Assembly: GCF_022539315.1 (NCBI RefSeq)
Contig: NC_066315.1
Span: forward strand, 16,219,649-16,283,648
Length of the DNA stretch: 64,000 bases
Source of the DNA: Serinus canaria
Taxonomy: Eukaryota > Chordata > Aves > Passeriformes > Fringillidae
Direction of reading: 5' to 3'
Both the position numbers and the translations under genes were made by a program. Below the pieces are notes generated by a model. It did not search any database. It saw nothing but the letters and a program-made list of their open reading frames with translations, and was not told the origin of the DNA. Positions 1 to 12,800 of the stretch are shown piece after piece. The stretch's first letter is position 1, and the number at the start of each line of letters is the position of its first letter.

Positions 1-650
1 ACTAGACACTGACAGCTGAAGGATTGGTAGGTGCCACTCAGCTCCATTCTTGTATGGGACTTGTTCAACAGTGTTTTGTCCTGAGAGACAGAAGATGAAA
101 AAAGTTAAATGGAATGTGGTTATATTAATTCTAAACTATATCAAATTAAATTACTTGGAACTGAAGTCTAGCAGTTTATGATAGTCTATTTTCAGTTTTA
201 CGTTCATTACTTTTTTTGTGGGAATTTTTTGTAAATCCTTTATGCAGGGAAATAGTTTCTATGTAAATGATCCATTGAAAGCAGAAGGCTGACTTTGCAT
301 GTCTAAATTTTAAAACTCGTTTGGATCCAGGTTCTATAAAAGTGCTTGTGTCACAGATTTTTGACATATTAAAAATCAAATAGCACCAAATATTCAAGAA
401 TGTTCTTGAAATTCCAAATTTATCAACTTGATTTACATAAAAAACCTTAAATTTGCATATGATAACTGCTACTTTTCAAATTAATGTTTTGTTCTTTTAT
501 AGACAATATAATTTTGTACTTAGAATTTTATTCTACGTTTAGTGCATGCAATTTTTAAGCACAGAGTCCTAAATTTTGCTATAACTTACTGTCTTAATAT
601 TAGTTATTCATATAGCAATATGAGTGACAAACCATGTTTCCTTTTATTAG
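1..650 (+). other. End of an upstream ODAD2 intron
   Basis: AT-rich sequence running into the acceptor at 650 (tttccttttattag). No open frame with homology is visible. A donor-like TTGGTAGGT at 25-33 has no convincing exon before it, because the window starts there. I see no repeat. Confidence 0.6.
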
Positions 651-856
651 GAATATAGTATGTCTAAAGAACCAGCACACAAGAAGAATTACCAGCATGT
701 GGAAGGTGCTGAGATTTCTGGCCAATCACAGAGCCATCACAATCTTACAGAAAAGACTGAATGTGAGAAAGGGAAAAGTTCTTCAGCAGGACCCACTGGC
801 CATAGCGTAAAACCATATATGAAGTGGAAGAGCAGTGGGCTTTCTGCTTCCCAAGG
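651..856 (+). CDS. ODAD2: ODAD2 exon A (linker region)
   Basis: 206 nt, starting in phase 0 after a pyrimidine-rich acceptor and ending on two bases of a Gly codon before GTAAGT. It encodes a hydrophilic, Ser/Lys/His/Glu-rich segment with no ARM signature. The Met codon at 660 is internal, since the frame stays open back to the acceptor, so it need not be the start. This part of the family is poorly conserved. The call therefore rests on the strong splice sites and on the phase match to the next exon, not on homology. Confidence 0.75.
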
Positions 857-3800
857 GTAAGTAATTTTCTTTAAAATTGAATTTGCCTATAGATCTATCT
901 AACTCTGCTAATATTAGGGCTGCATGTTACAGGTTTCCATTATTGTCTTAACTTAGGAGGAATAAAACAAAGCCTACTACATGTTAATTTCTAAGGAGAG
1001 AGTTTGGACTGCCAAAGAGAATTCTCAAGTTTTTTCTGTCATGTGACAACTGTGATGTTGTTACGTCACTTCCACAGCAAGGCAGGGAAGGAACTTGGAA
1101 TCATCTGCAGTACTGGTTCTCCAGGACTGTGATACCATCCTATTTTTTGGTGTAAAATGCCTTTTAAAGCAAGACTGATTAGAAAACCTGATCTAAACCA
1201 CACTTTCTGAGCAAGGTGAAGGAGGTCCTGGATGGAAAATCAGAATGACTCTTGTTGCTGCCACTTGAATTTGTATTATATGAGCTACTTCTCTAGCTCT
1301 GCTTAGCAATGGTACTCACTGATGAGATTATCTCAGTGTTTGAACTCCCAAAATAAAGTATACATATATTGTATATTGTTGGATTTGTCTTCTGAAATCA
1401 GTCCTCTGTTTTGATTCCATGTTTCATGATTTTGTGTAAGTGGAGGAAGAATATCTCCAGAAAAGCCTTTCAATGTCATCCTACAAAAAATAGTATCTTT
1501 CTCAAGTCTACCAATTTAATAAGTTGCAAGAAACATTTTAAGAGATTTTGGATGTGACTTATGGTTATCAGTTAGAAAGAAATTGGCTTTCCAGAGCAAG
1601 AGCTAACCTTTTTCCACAGTTATTGATGAAGTCTTGATGTAGTGAAATTGGCTGCAATCATAAGTAATCTCTTTTTTTTTCTTGTGACTGTAATAGAGTG
1701 ACCAGCTCAGGCTTAAAAAGCCATTTTGCTTTCACAACGTTGTCATTTTGGGACAAAAAAAGCTCCAAAGATTGTGGCCAGTTAGAACTAGGAGTTTTTT
1801 TGGAATATGAGGAAAGTAATATATGTTGTATTCGGCATGATCAAAGCTGTGGAACATCTAAGTGTGTGGAAGAACTAGGCAGACAAAACTGCCTGGAAGT
1901 AAGACGACTAGAGGAGAAGAGGAAAGATTCAGAACCTCATGTCTGGGGATAGTAAATAGGAAACAGATAGTCACTGTCTGTTCTAGGACAAAAATAAGGG
2001 CATCAAATGAAAATGAGCCAGTGAGATCAGTTCATAACAAAGGGAGAGATGTCTTCATATGCCACATAGCTCAGCACTCACATTCTTTGCCAGAATATAG
2101 TAAATTCATTTGTTTATGTGAGTTCAAAAAACAACCAGAGATATTTATGGAATTCTTCATCCATTCAAAATTATTAATGCATGGACAATCAGGAGTTCTC
2201 TGAATCACAGTATGCTGAAGAATATTCTGGAAAAAATAATTTCTGTGTTGTTCTTTTTTTTTTTTTTTAAATAAATCCAAATCCAGTAGTGACAAGTTTC
2301 CAAAAAAAGGCTCTGAAGAAAGGAAAAGTAGAACTGTATCTCTGACTACAAAAAAGAAAGCCAGTGGCAAATCTAAATCGGTTAAAATTCAAGAAGCTTC
2401 AAAAGGGTATGGATGACTTATTTTTCCTTCCTCAATTTTTAAATTTTTATTTTCCCTATCTACAGTAATTATCGCTATTCTTACCATTTGGTAATGCTAG
2501 TTGTATTTTTCTAGTTATTAGGCAGTATTGTTATATCTGTTTGAAATATGCTTGTCCATATTATAGTTTATAACTATTTGCAATTGGTGATTCTGTTGAT
2601 TTATTTTTAGTAAAGCATCAGTCAGCTTTGAAGATGTTAGTGAAAGCTCCTCAGAGACTGATGAAGATGAACAGCCTGTACGTCGTCAGGAAGGAAGCAC
2701 CGATTTGTCAGCAGAATACTGGGGAATTCAAAAACTTGCAAAATATGTAAAAGTAAGTAAGCATTGATAAATTGTATAAAAAGTAAAAAAGTTACATTTG
2801 AGCAGACCAGACCAGTTCCTTGTCCTTTCTTCTTTCCTTATACTTTAGTATAGCCCTTCGGTGTAGTATTTTCAAATCCTGGAACTGTGGACTTTCCTAT
2901 CACGCACTTTCTTTTTAATCTGCTGGTTTTGGCTTATGTAGCCCTTTAGATTAAACCATCTGTTCAGTGTTATTTAAAACGTAAGATGGCATAATCTCTT
3001 TATTAATTATTGGGTTTCTATTTTGCTTTTTGTATTAAACTTTCCAAGAGATTTCTTTATGTGGATAATAACTTTCAAGAGTTTTTATTAAAACTGAATA
3101 GTTGCCTAAAGTCTTTCATCAACTGTGATTAATGCATGTCTGAAGTAATTCTAACATGGTCTTGTGTCTGGATAGATGCTTTAGTGGACAGGAAAATGTA
3201 TGATAAACAGGCATCTTCTAAAACAAACCAAGGAAACATTTTTACACAGACTTGTTGAAAATCTTTTGGAACCTATAAATATAGATAGAATTCTGAATAT
3301 GTCTGAAACAGATCAAAAACCCAACAACCCTGTACTATTCTGGAAAACTCTAATTATGTTTTTCCCTCAGGAGAAGTTCCTTTACAAGTTTGTACTGGAA
3401 TTTATGTTCTGTTAAGTTGCTAATAAAAGCTCTGGCTTATTTATTTTTTTGAGTGCAACTACAGAGAATACACATCCAACAGATAAAATGGTGGTGTTGG
3501 CTTTTGGTGCAGCAGAAAGAGCAAGTCATATGAGGAGCAGCTGTGGGAGCTGGGCTTGTTTAGCCTGGAGAGAAGGAGGCTCAGGGGTGATCTTATCACT
3601 CCTTCCAACTGGTTGAAAGGAGATTGTAGCCAGGTGGGCGTCAGCCTCTTCTCCCAGGCAACCAGAGATGGGACAAGAGGACATGGCCTCAAGATGTGCC
3701 GGGGAGGTTCAGGCTGGACATCAGGAAGAATTTTTCACTGAAAGGGTGGTTAAGCATTGGAACGGGCTGCCCAGGGAAGTTACCACAACAGTGGAGTCAC

Positions 3801-6800
3801 CATCTGGGGAAGCGTTCAAGGAATTACTGGATGTGGTCTTGGTACTGTGCTTTAGATGACATGGCAGTGCTCAGTCAAAGGTTGAACTTGATGATCCTGA
3901 AGATCTTTTTCATGATTGATTCTACAATTAATTACTTGTGAGAAATAAGCAAAGTTTTGGCTCCTCGCAGTCCTTTTAAGTATTGTAGAAGAGTAACTCA
4001 GTCTTTTAAAACGTATTCAGAGTACTCACACTGCTTATTTTCAGTTCATGTCTGTGAGGCCTTGCTAGTAGACCTGGCAAAGAGACACAGACAAACATGG
4101 ATAATATAAGTCTGTCTTGTATTTATACATTTATCTTTTCTAGGTTGGACCTCTGTATTTTTGTCATTTTGGCTATGACCAAATAACCCTTTGCAAATGT
4201 AACTTTGAGCATGTAACTTGCTCAGCTATTCCTAATGCTAAACACAGCATGTACACATTTTGCATTATAGAATTCTTCCTACTCATGTATAATTACAGTT
4301 CAACAGGATGTTTTCAAACCTTTCAGTTTGTTAATAGCTTGCTTCTCTCTGTGTAATGAAGCACCTCTTTGTACTTTTCTGAGAGCTCAGAGAAACAATC
4401 ATGATACTTTTTAGTAAAGACCCTAGGGTCCTCTTGGAGAAGATACTGGAAATTCATTACTGTTGATGAATTCTCACTAATCTTTTAATTGGCCCATTTA
4501 TGTACCACCCTCTTTACTGGCAAGGCTCTTCTCTCCTGATTACTTAATTCTCAAACTCCCTTTCTTCTCTAGATCCTTCATGTAGTTGGGTTTAGATTTT
4601 AGTATTGAACTTAAGTCAGTTTTGAAATTCATATCTACGTTTACATAAAACCATTCTGAAAGAACAGTGAGAATGACAAAGAGGAAAGTGTATTTTTAAT
4701 GCACCTCTGTTTTAGAATTGACTTCATTTTGTTCCAGCTGTCAACAAACAAAACTGCATAATGGTTTAGAACTAGGAAGTGACAGGGCAGCATTTTTGAT
4801 CAGACTGTGAGTACCCATTAAGAAGTTTATAATATAAACTTCAATAATACAAAAAAGTTTTGTTGTGAAAATTCAAATATACACTTCTTTACATATTCAT
4901 GCACACCTGACTCTTCCAATAGTTCTTTAAGTTAGATATAAATTAAACTAAGTATTTGAAGATAAAATAGTTCTGTTTTAGAAAATTGTTCCATGTTCAT
5001 TCTTAGCTGCATAAAGCAAGAACTCCCTAGTGTCAGATAAAGCTGAAAAGAGATGCCTCAGTGCCATACCACAGACAGTGGTTGAAATGTTTTATTGATG
5101 GAGTGCTACTTTAGCTTGCACATGGAATTCATTTTAATTCAAGTATAAATACTGCACTTCTGGCCAGACTTGGGAGATTTTTTGGCATTCTTGTTGTTCA
5201 TGTAGGCAAGTGTTCATGACACATGCAACGTAAGAGAAAATAAATTTATGGCTGTGTTATTTAAGTATCTACAAGCATATTTATATAGAAGCACAAATTT
5301 CAAAGGGCTTGTTTGCCCATCTGAAAAAATTAATAAAATGCCTTAAAGAATAGTTGATCGAGATACCAAGAAAATGCAATAATTTGTAGATGCAATTACT
5401 TTTCTAAGTCAGTTTAAGTTAATGGGAATCACAATTCAGCAAGACTCTGTAAAAGATTAATTTGCAAACAAGAAACTCCCATAAAACCTGAAAGATACCT
5501 AGTTTTTATATAATGTTAGAATGTCATTAAATGTTAAAAAGATGGTTGCTATCTGTATAAAGCAAACCTGCAAGATCCTGTGAGTTGCGCCTGTAGGCTC
5601 TGTACTTGTATTCCTCTTCATGGAGAGAAAATTCCAGTGCTGGGGAAATTCCCTTCTGACTTTTTGCCCTTCTCCACTCCCTTTCCTTTCTGGGAAAGAG
5701 TATCCATGTTGGAATTATTCCGCTGGGAAGCAGCTGCTTTTGTGGTCTGGCTCCTTATCCTACCTTCAGGCTTCCCAGAGCTATGAAGCAGGAGCTGGAG
5801 CATGTGTGTTCCTGCCATGCCTCCCCATTGACTTAACAATGAGCAGCAAAATAGATCAGTGAGCTTGGTGACGGCCTTGTGTTAGACATCCTTTGGGGCC
5901 AGAGTAGATAAAATGGGAAGGAGGAGCTCTGTTAATGTTTGTAACAGTGAGATTCATCCAGCCTACTTCAGATTTGACATTATTTATTAAATTGGCACTT
6001 GTGAAGAATTGGATTTCTAGAGGAAGGACTACATTTCACATCTGAAAAATTTTAGGAGTAGGACAAAGGGGTCATCTTTTTCATTTATCCTTTTACTACA
6101 AATGGGGAACATCAGGTAGAAATGCAGAGTCTTCTTTGTGGCAGATCTGAGGCTGTTCACTGGGGAAAAAAAAAGGAAAAAAAAAGGGTGAGAGATGGGC
6201 TTTGTACTGCCCACAGCTGAGCACTGACTATTGCTCAGCTGTGGGCAGCTGAGTTTTATGATAAAACTGAGATGTTAATGGGTGAATTGGGCTGGTGACT
6301 GTGCCAGGAATAATGCCAATATCCAGAATAAGTATTTAATCCCTTAAGCCCTTGTGCTGTTTGACTTTGGTTCCCTGTAAGGGCTTGATTCAGATGTACA
6401 CCTATGCCAGGATGAGGATGAATAGAGTTCTGCAGGACCATGTCAGTTACAGAATTCATCCTTCAGTTTCTTATGTGGAAAGTCATTCTACTTTTGGCTA
6501 TATTTCAGGATTATGCTAGTGAAACCAGTCAAATCTCACACTTCATGTAATATATTCTTTAATTTCATATCTGTTTGGAATTACTCCAGTGCAAAAGACC
6601 TCGTTCCCAGAACAGCATTGTGTTTCTTTTCTACTTTGGAATCATAGATGGACAAATCTGCTGTCTCTCCCTAGCTATTTGTGCCCTGTGCCAGGCCCAG
6701 GAGCTGGAGAAAGGCTATGGCACTGCACAGGAGCCAGGGAAGATGTTCCCTGAGAGTGGCATTGAGCAGCAGCTCCCAGGTGCCCATGTGCAAATGAGAA

Positions 6801-9800
6801 TTGTGTGGTTTAGCAGCTGATGTATACAGCAACTCTTTTATGAGAGCCAGTTATAAATTTATGGTGCTTGTGAAGCCATTGATGTGGCTTGTAGATTTTT
6901 CTCAAAATTTACAGCAATAGAGGACAGACAGTATTTTTGAACTGCATCATGAAAAAGTATAGCTCTCCTAAGTTTTAATGGTATTGGAAACATTCCATAT
7001 TATTAAAATTATACTAGTGCTCATTATAAAAATTTGAATCAGTTTCATGAGCCATGTATTAAGAAATCAGTTGCATTTTGGGATTAGCAGAAAAGTAATT
7101 CTGTTTTATTCTAATGTGCAGGACCTCAGAAAAAGACACGTACATCCCACCCTAAGGAATACAATGGGTCTTCAGATACTAATTGTTTAAAATGAAAAGT
7201 CTAAAATCTCTGTTGGTTATGGATGTTCCCATAGTCTTGAAATCTGGTCCTGTGTGTTTGATGGATACAAATATTAAGATCTAATAGCAGAAGTCCCTAA
7301 TCTGTGTAGGACATATATTGCACAGCAAAGTTTTTTCTATAATCTGTGGACAGGAGTGAAATGTTTTTTCTTTATAATGTCTTATTGGCAACTTACACAA
7401 GATTAGGTTTTAGCTATTAAATACATAATAAGCATATGTAAGTGCATGTAAAATATTTTTGTACATGCAGTAACTTTGTGTAAGGCCCTTTTTCAGGACT
7501 GACCACTTTGACCAACTCACCTTATTGGTAAAATGTCTAGCCACAAATCTTTTCCCTTCCTTATGAAAGTATATAGTGGGGTTATCTGAAGGAGGTTTTC
7601 AACTGAATGGAAAGGTAAAGATGAAAAATAAACTTTGCTTTAGTTTGGCTTAGACTTATTTTTCAGAAGATACGAAATGTAGGTGACATAATCATGTGCC
7701 ACCTGCTAGTGTTTCATGGCACATGTGTGGCTCACCCATCAGCCTTGGCACACCTCTCAGCCTTCATATCACTCTTCCCTACTGTTCATGAGTGTCTCTT
7801 GCTCCCATCTTCCAGTATTAGCCAAGATTTTATCTAAAAATTCAGTAAAGAATGTGATTACTGGGAAAAAACCCGAAATAAAATATGTGAAAAATTCAAT
7901 TTATAGTTATGTATTTCCTAACAACCTTGATAGTGCTGATCATGAAAAAGAAATATTTTTATGATAACTTTACTAGGTAGGAAATATTTGGCAAATGGTG
8001 AACTCTCAAATTATTATTATAATTGGCAACTTTGAAGCATTGGAATAGCTCCCTGTTCAAAATACCATGCAATCATTCTTCATCCCAAGAGACATATAAA
8101 ATTCATAACAACCAGTTGAATTTTGACCATTAACACTGATACCAACTCTGATGAATTTCTGTGTAGTGAAAGTTTAATTAATGTTCACAGGGTCACACAT
8201 TCCTTAGAGTTTCATAGCTGATGAGATGAAAGACAATCTAGAAAAAAAGAAAAAAAAGGTAAACAGAATTCAGTAAAAAAAGGAGAAAGAAGAAATGGTA
8301 GATGAAAAACAAAGGACTGAGGAAAAGAATGGAAAATACCTTAAGTGTGATTCTCCTCTTTCTACAGGGTTGTAGTCTATGATGAAAGCAGGTAATGAAA
8401 TTAATCAGCTATGGCTTTGACACCATAACTGTAGTACCTCTAAAATAGTAGTAAATTGCCACAATTGTCTCAATCTGACTTCAGATTTTATATTCATGAG
8501 GTAGATAATCAAATTGTTATGTTTCCTAAATAATTAGGATGTGAGTGTGTCTGAAAGGTAACAAGAGTTTTAAGTAGTGAGAACAACATTCTGTGTTGTT
8601 TTTAAGTGTTCCACATTGCTCTAGGCTCAGTTGAATCACAGCTCACTCTACACACTGTTATTCCAGAAGCGCGCCTGTGCTTCAGCCATGTCTTCACCCA
8701 TATTTGTTTTTCCTATGCTCTCACTAAGCCCTGTTTCTAAGTTTGTTTTATTTCTCCAGATGACACCTGTCTCTTAGGTTTTCATAAACTATTGCTATAA
8801 TTTTGTTTTCCTTGCAAAATTTTTTTTGGCTAGTTTCAAATGACACTGCCTCTTCTGTCTGTTCAGTGCTTATGAAGCTTCAACACTATGCAGGCTCTCC
8901 AGCAGTCTGCAGAGGCAACACTCCTTCCTAGTTTAACCTCATTAACTTTTCTCCTCAGATTCACATCCACTGGTTTCCTAAGTTAGCTGGATACCTAAAA
9001 TTAAAATGGCTGTAATAGCATTAAGACTCTTATCCTCTTTCTGAGCCAAGTACTGGGCAAAGTCAGAATTGCTTAGGCAGGTCTGATGCTGTCACACAAG
9101 ATCAGTAGCACATCTGTGTTATGGACAGCAAATGTCTCATCAACAAGTCTCCAGTCAGTATTTACAGTGTTATATTACTGTTAATTGTAGTGCTTTTTGT
9201 GTGGGGTTTTTTCTTTTTAAAATTTAATCATAGACTCTTTTCCCTTTCTCCATTCTATTTGCTTCTAATTTCTACATGTTCTGTTAAAACACGTATATGC
9301 TTTATTTTCCTCAGATGAAGTGCCCTTACAAAATTGTCCAGATGCAGCTGGGGAAGAAATACACTTCTAAACTGAAAATTTCACAATGGAGTAGATGATA
9401 AACTTGCACTGCTAGGATATTATATATTATCTTGGCCAGGTTTTCTGTGGTTTTGGGGTCACCATTTCACTTCTTTCCAAGTTTGAGGTTTAAGAAGTTA
9501 CTAGGAAAATATTCTGTTATTCCCAGTCCAAGGAAGTAAAAGTTCATATGTTTGCACATGAACTGTTAGACTTTTGCCTCCTCTATAGTAGAATCCAGTT
9601 TCTGTGAATCAGAGAAGGAAAGCTAACAGAAAGGGTATGTGTTTTAGAAGAGTTTTCGAGAGGGAATCAATGCTTGCCTAACAAAACCTCCTGGTTCACA
9701 CAGAAAATAATAGACATCCTTTTGTTTGGAAACTCATTTATTTTCAATTTCATAAAATATGACAATTTAAACTCACTGTATTGGGGTTATGACATATATT

Positions 9801-12800
9801 TCACTTCTGCCACTGTGTAGGGTCAGGGTCAATGTATTAATCTGCAACTAAAACAGTGCAGCTTCTGTGCATTGTTGTAGTCTAGTGTGAAAGTTTTGAA
9901 ATGTTGTGATTCCTGTGATTTTCCACTGGCTTTACTTATATTAATCTGTATGGTTTACATACTGCCAGGCTGGAGCTAAAGAATGCCAGAAGATTCAGGA
10001 AGTGGGTCAGGGAATTATTCCATAACTCAGTTAAACTTGTCCATAAGTCATGTCTTAACAAGTTGCAGCTTGTATGTTTTATAAACTAAGATGAAAAATT
10101 GGAGCTAGTATTTAAACCATGACAAAACTCAGTGTGCTTAGAGATTGACTAGAATAGAAAAATTGCCTTGCTCAAGCATATTATGTATTTTATACACACT
10201 GAGTACTGCAGTACTCAGTCTTTCATTAAGCTTAATCAAAATTTATTTAGATGATAAAGTATTTTCTAGCAGAAAATTACAAAATTTTCTGTCTGATTTA
10301 AGAAGGAAAAGTTCAACAGAAAATAAAACCTCACAAACTTTAAAACTAATAATTCTGTTTCATACTTTGCTCTTTGTTTTGGATTTTTTGTTTTATATAA
10401 ATGACAATATTGCTGTGGGTTGGGATCCCAACTAAACAATTTTTTTTTCCTCTAGGAGTTTTTTTGTTCCATTAATGAATTTTAATTTTAAAAATCTGGT
10501 GTAACAGTAATTTGACCAACTATTTTTGGGTTATCTCATTATGCCATTTTGTTTGTTCGGTATTTTTAAAAAATATATTGACTTGGTATGTTTGGCCTTA
10601 ATTTTGTCAAGTATATTGTAATTGCCCTTAAGATTATATATACTTATAATCAAAACTGGGGTATTGCACAGAAGAATGACAAAATTGCCCACAAGCAGCA
10701 ATTTTTTCCCCCTGTTATTCAGCCATAGTCTTGTTATCACATACAGGCACAGTTAACGACCTATCCAGGATTTACTTAATACAATAGAGAAAATGCACTT
10801 TTTACTCTGGCAAAATTAATCTCAGCCATTGGTCTAAAGAGTAAAAAACCCCCATCTTTGACATTACCATGCAAAGTAAAACAATATTTAACTTTCTGGT
10901 AGCATTTAGTCATGTATGCTCTAAATCCTAAACTAAATTAAATAAATGAATAAAACACCCTTCAAATAGGTACTGTATTTATGGAGATATTTCTGACCCA
11001 AAAACTGTGCAATTTTCATTTTACTTAATTTTTGTTTCTCTTGGGGAACTGCACTGTAACTTGATTGTAATGTTTATGTATTTCCATTCAGATATTTTTG
11101 TTTTGCTGCAAATTGGGCAACACATTTGGAATAATATTCTTTATAATCCTGTTCATACTTTTATTACTTGTACTCCTATAATGCCTTTAGGTTTCAGTTG
11201 AAGGGGTTGACTTTAGAGTAAATTTTGTATCTTTCTTTCTTAGCCTGCTGAACTGACATCATCAGTTCAAAAATAAAAGCTTTTTATTGACTAAGAATAG
11301 TTTAATTTGGATTGGACATCTGCTATTGAAACTTAAGCCTGTATATTTTATGATCTATTATCTATATCTATGATCATAGTATCTATTAATGGGTTAATTA
11401 TTTTTTTAAAGAAAATAGGTAAATACCAAAACATTTCTTATTTATGAAATTTCATGATAGTGAATAACAGACAATAGGACTAGAGCAGAATGTAGGAAGT
11501 TATTGACTCCATCTGCTTGCCTCCAAAACAGCACCAATTCTTTGTGTGCCTTCTACACAAATATTTCTCTACCTTTTCTTTCCTATTTTGGAGTTTTCAT
11601 GCTGTAAGCAATGTATTCAAGAAATCAAATATTCTTACTATTAAAGTTTGTTTTGTTGAGTGGGTTTTTATTTTTTTTTAACCAAGCATAGATCAACCCT
11701 GATGCTGTTAAACCCCATTATTTCTCATCTGGACCTGGAGAAGAGATGATTGGCATTGAGGGTTTTCTTTAAACTACCTTCCCATTGTCTTCTTCAGAGT
11801 AAACAATTCCAGTTCCTTCAATTTTTCTGTGGAGATTGTAATTTTGAGATATTTTGACATCCTCTGGTCTTTATCAACTTTGCCAGTACCTTTTTTGAAC
11901 TAGAATACCTAGAATGAATGTAGCACTTAAATTTAAGCAGTGCCAATCCAAAGAAAGAGGAGTTCTTGTATCTTACAGATTACAAATCTGGTTATAAGTC
12001 TCTCTGTAAAGTTTACTTTTTTTGTTTGGCAACGCTGTGATATTGATAGATAATATCAGCACTGTGTTCAGATTTCTTCCTGCAGTTCTGCAAACTAATC
12101 AAGGTATCAGCCAGCTCTCTCAGTACCACAGAACAGAGTCCATTGAGCTCATCCAGTGTAAAAACATCTGTTATCTAAGTACTTACTGGCTAGTTATGTC
12201 CTTAGCATAGCCAGAGTGTTCACTATGCTGTCAGAGACATTAGGTAACCATTAGCAGAATATAAAGTAAAGGTTAATGCATAAAAAAGACCCCTTAATGC
12301 TTTTACTTTCTTGGTTCCATTTATTGAAAGGTTGCCATTGACTAACAGGGTTTTTCCTCTTGATTATTACAGAAGTCAAACAAAATGAAGGTTTGAACTT
12401 GTGTATTCCTTGGTAACTGTACTTTGGGTTGTGTCTGTATTTGCTTGTGTTTTTCTTTTCTTTTCATTCTTTTTTGATTTTGTCAGTAGTTCTGTAATTC
12501 TCAGTTTTTCTCACTTGTTAGCTTGAGTATTGTAACAGCGACGTTACACATTCAGTGCAAGAAGACACACTGATAGTGTAACAGTGATACTGCTTTATTT
12601 TCATGGATATATGTGTTATACTGATACATAGGAAGAAAGGCACATTTTAAAATAAGTCTGTGTTTAATTTCAAGCCTTAAAATTGACTGTTGATCTGCCA
12701 GTAGAATCTATTTTGCTTCCAACATATCAGATTTCAAATGGTATAACAACATGATGCAGATTTTATGTCAACTTAATGGAGAGGAAACCATTTCCATGCA

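Noticed and set aside
660..662. ATG as a translation start of ODAD2
   Set aside because: The frame remains open back to a good 3' splice site at 650, and the protein is expected to have several hundred residues encoded upstream.
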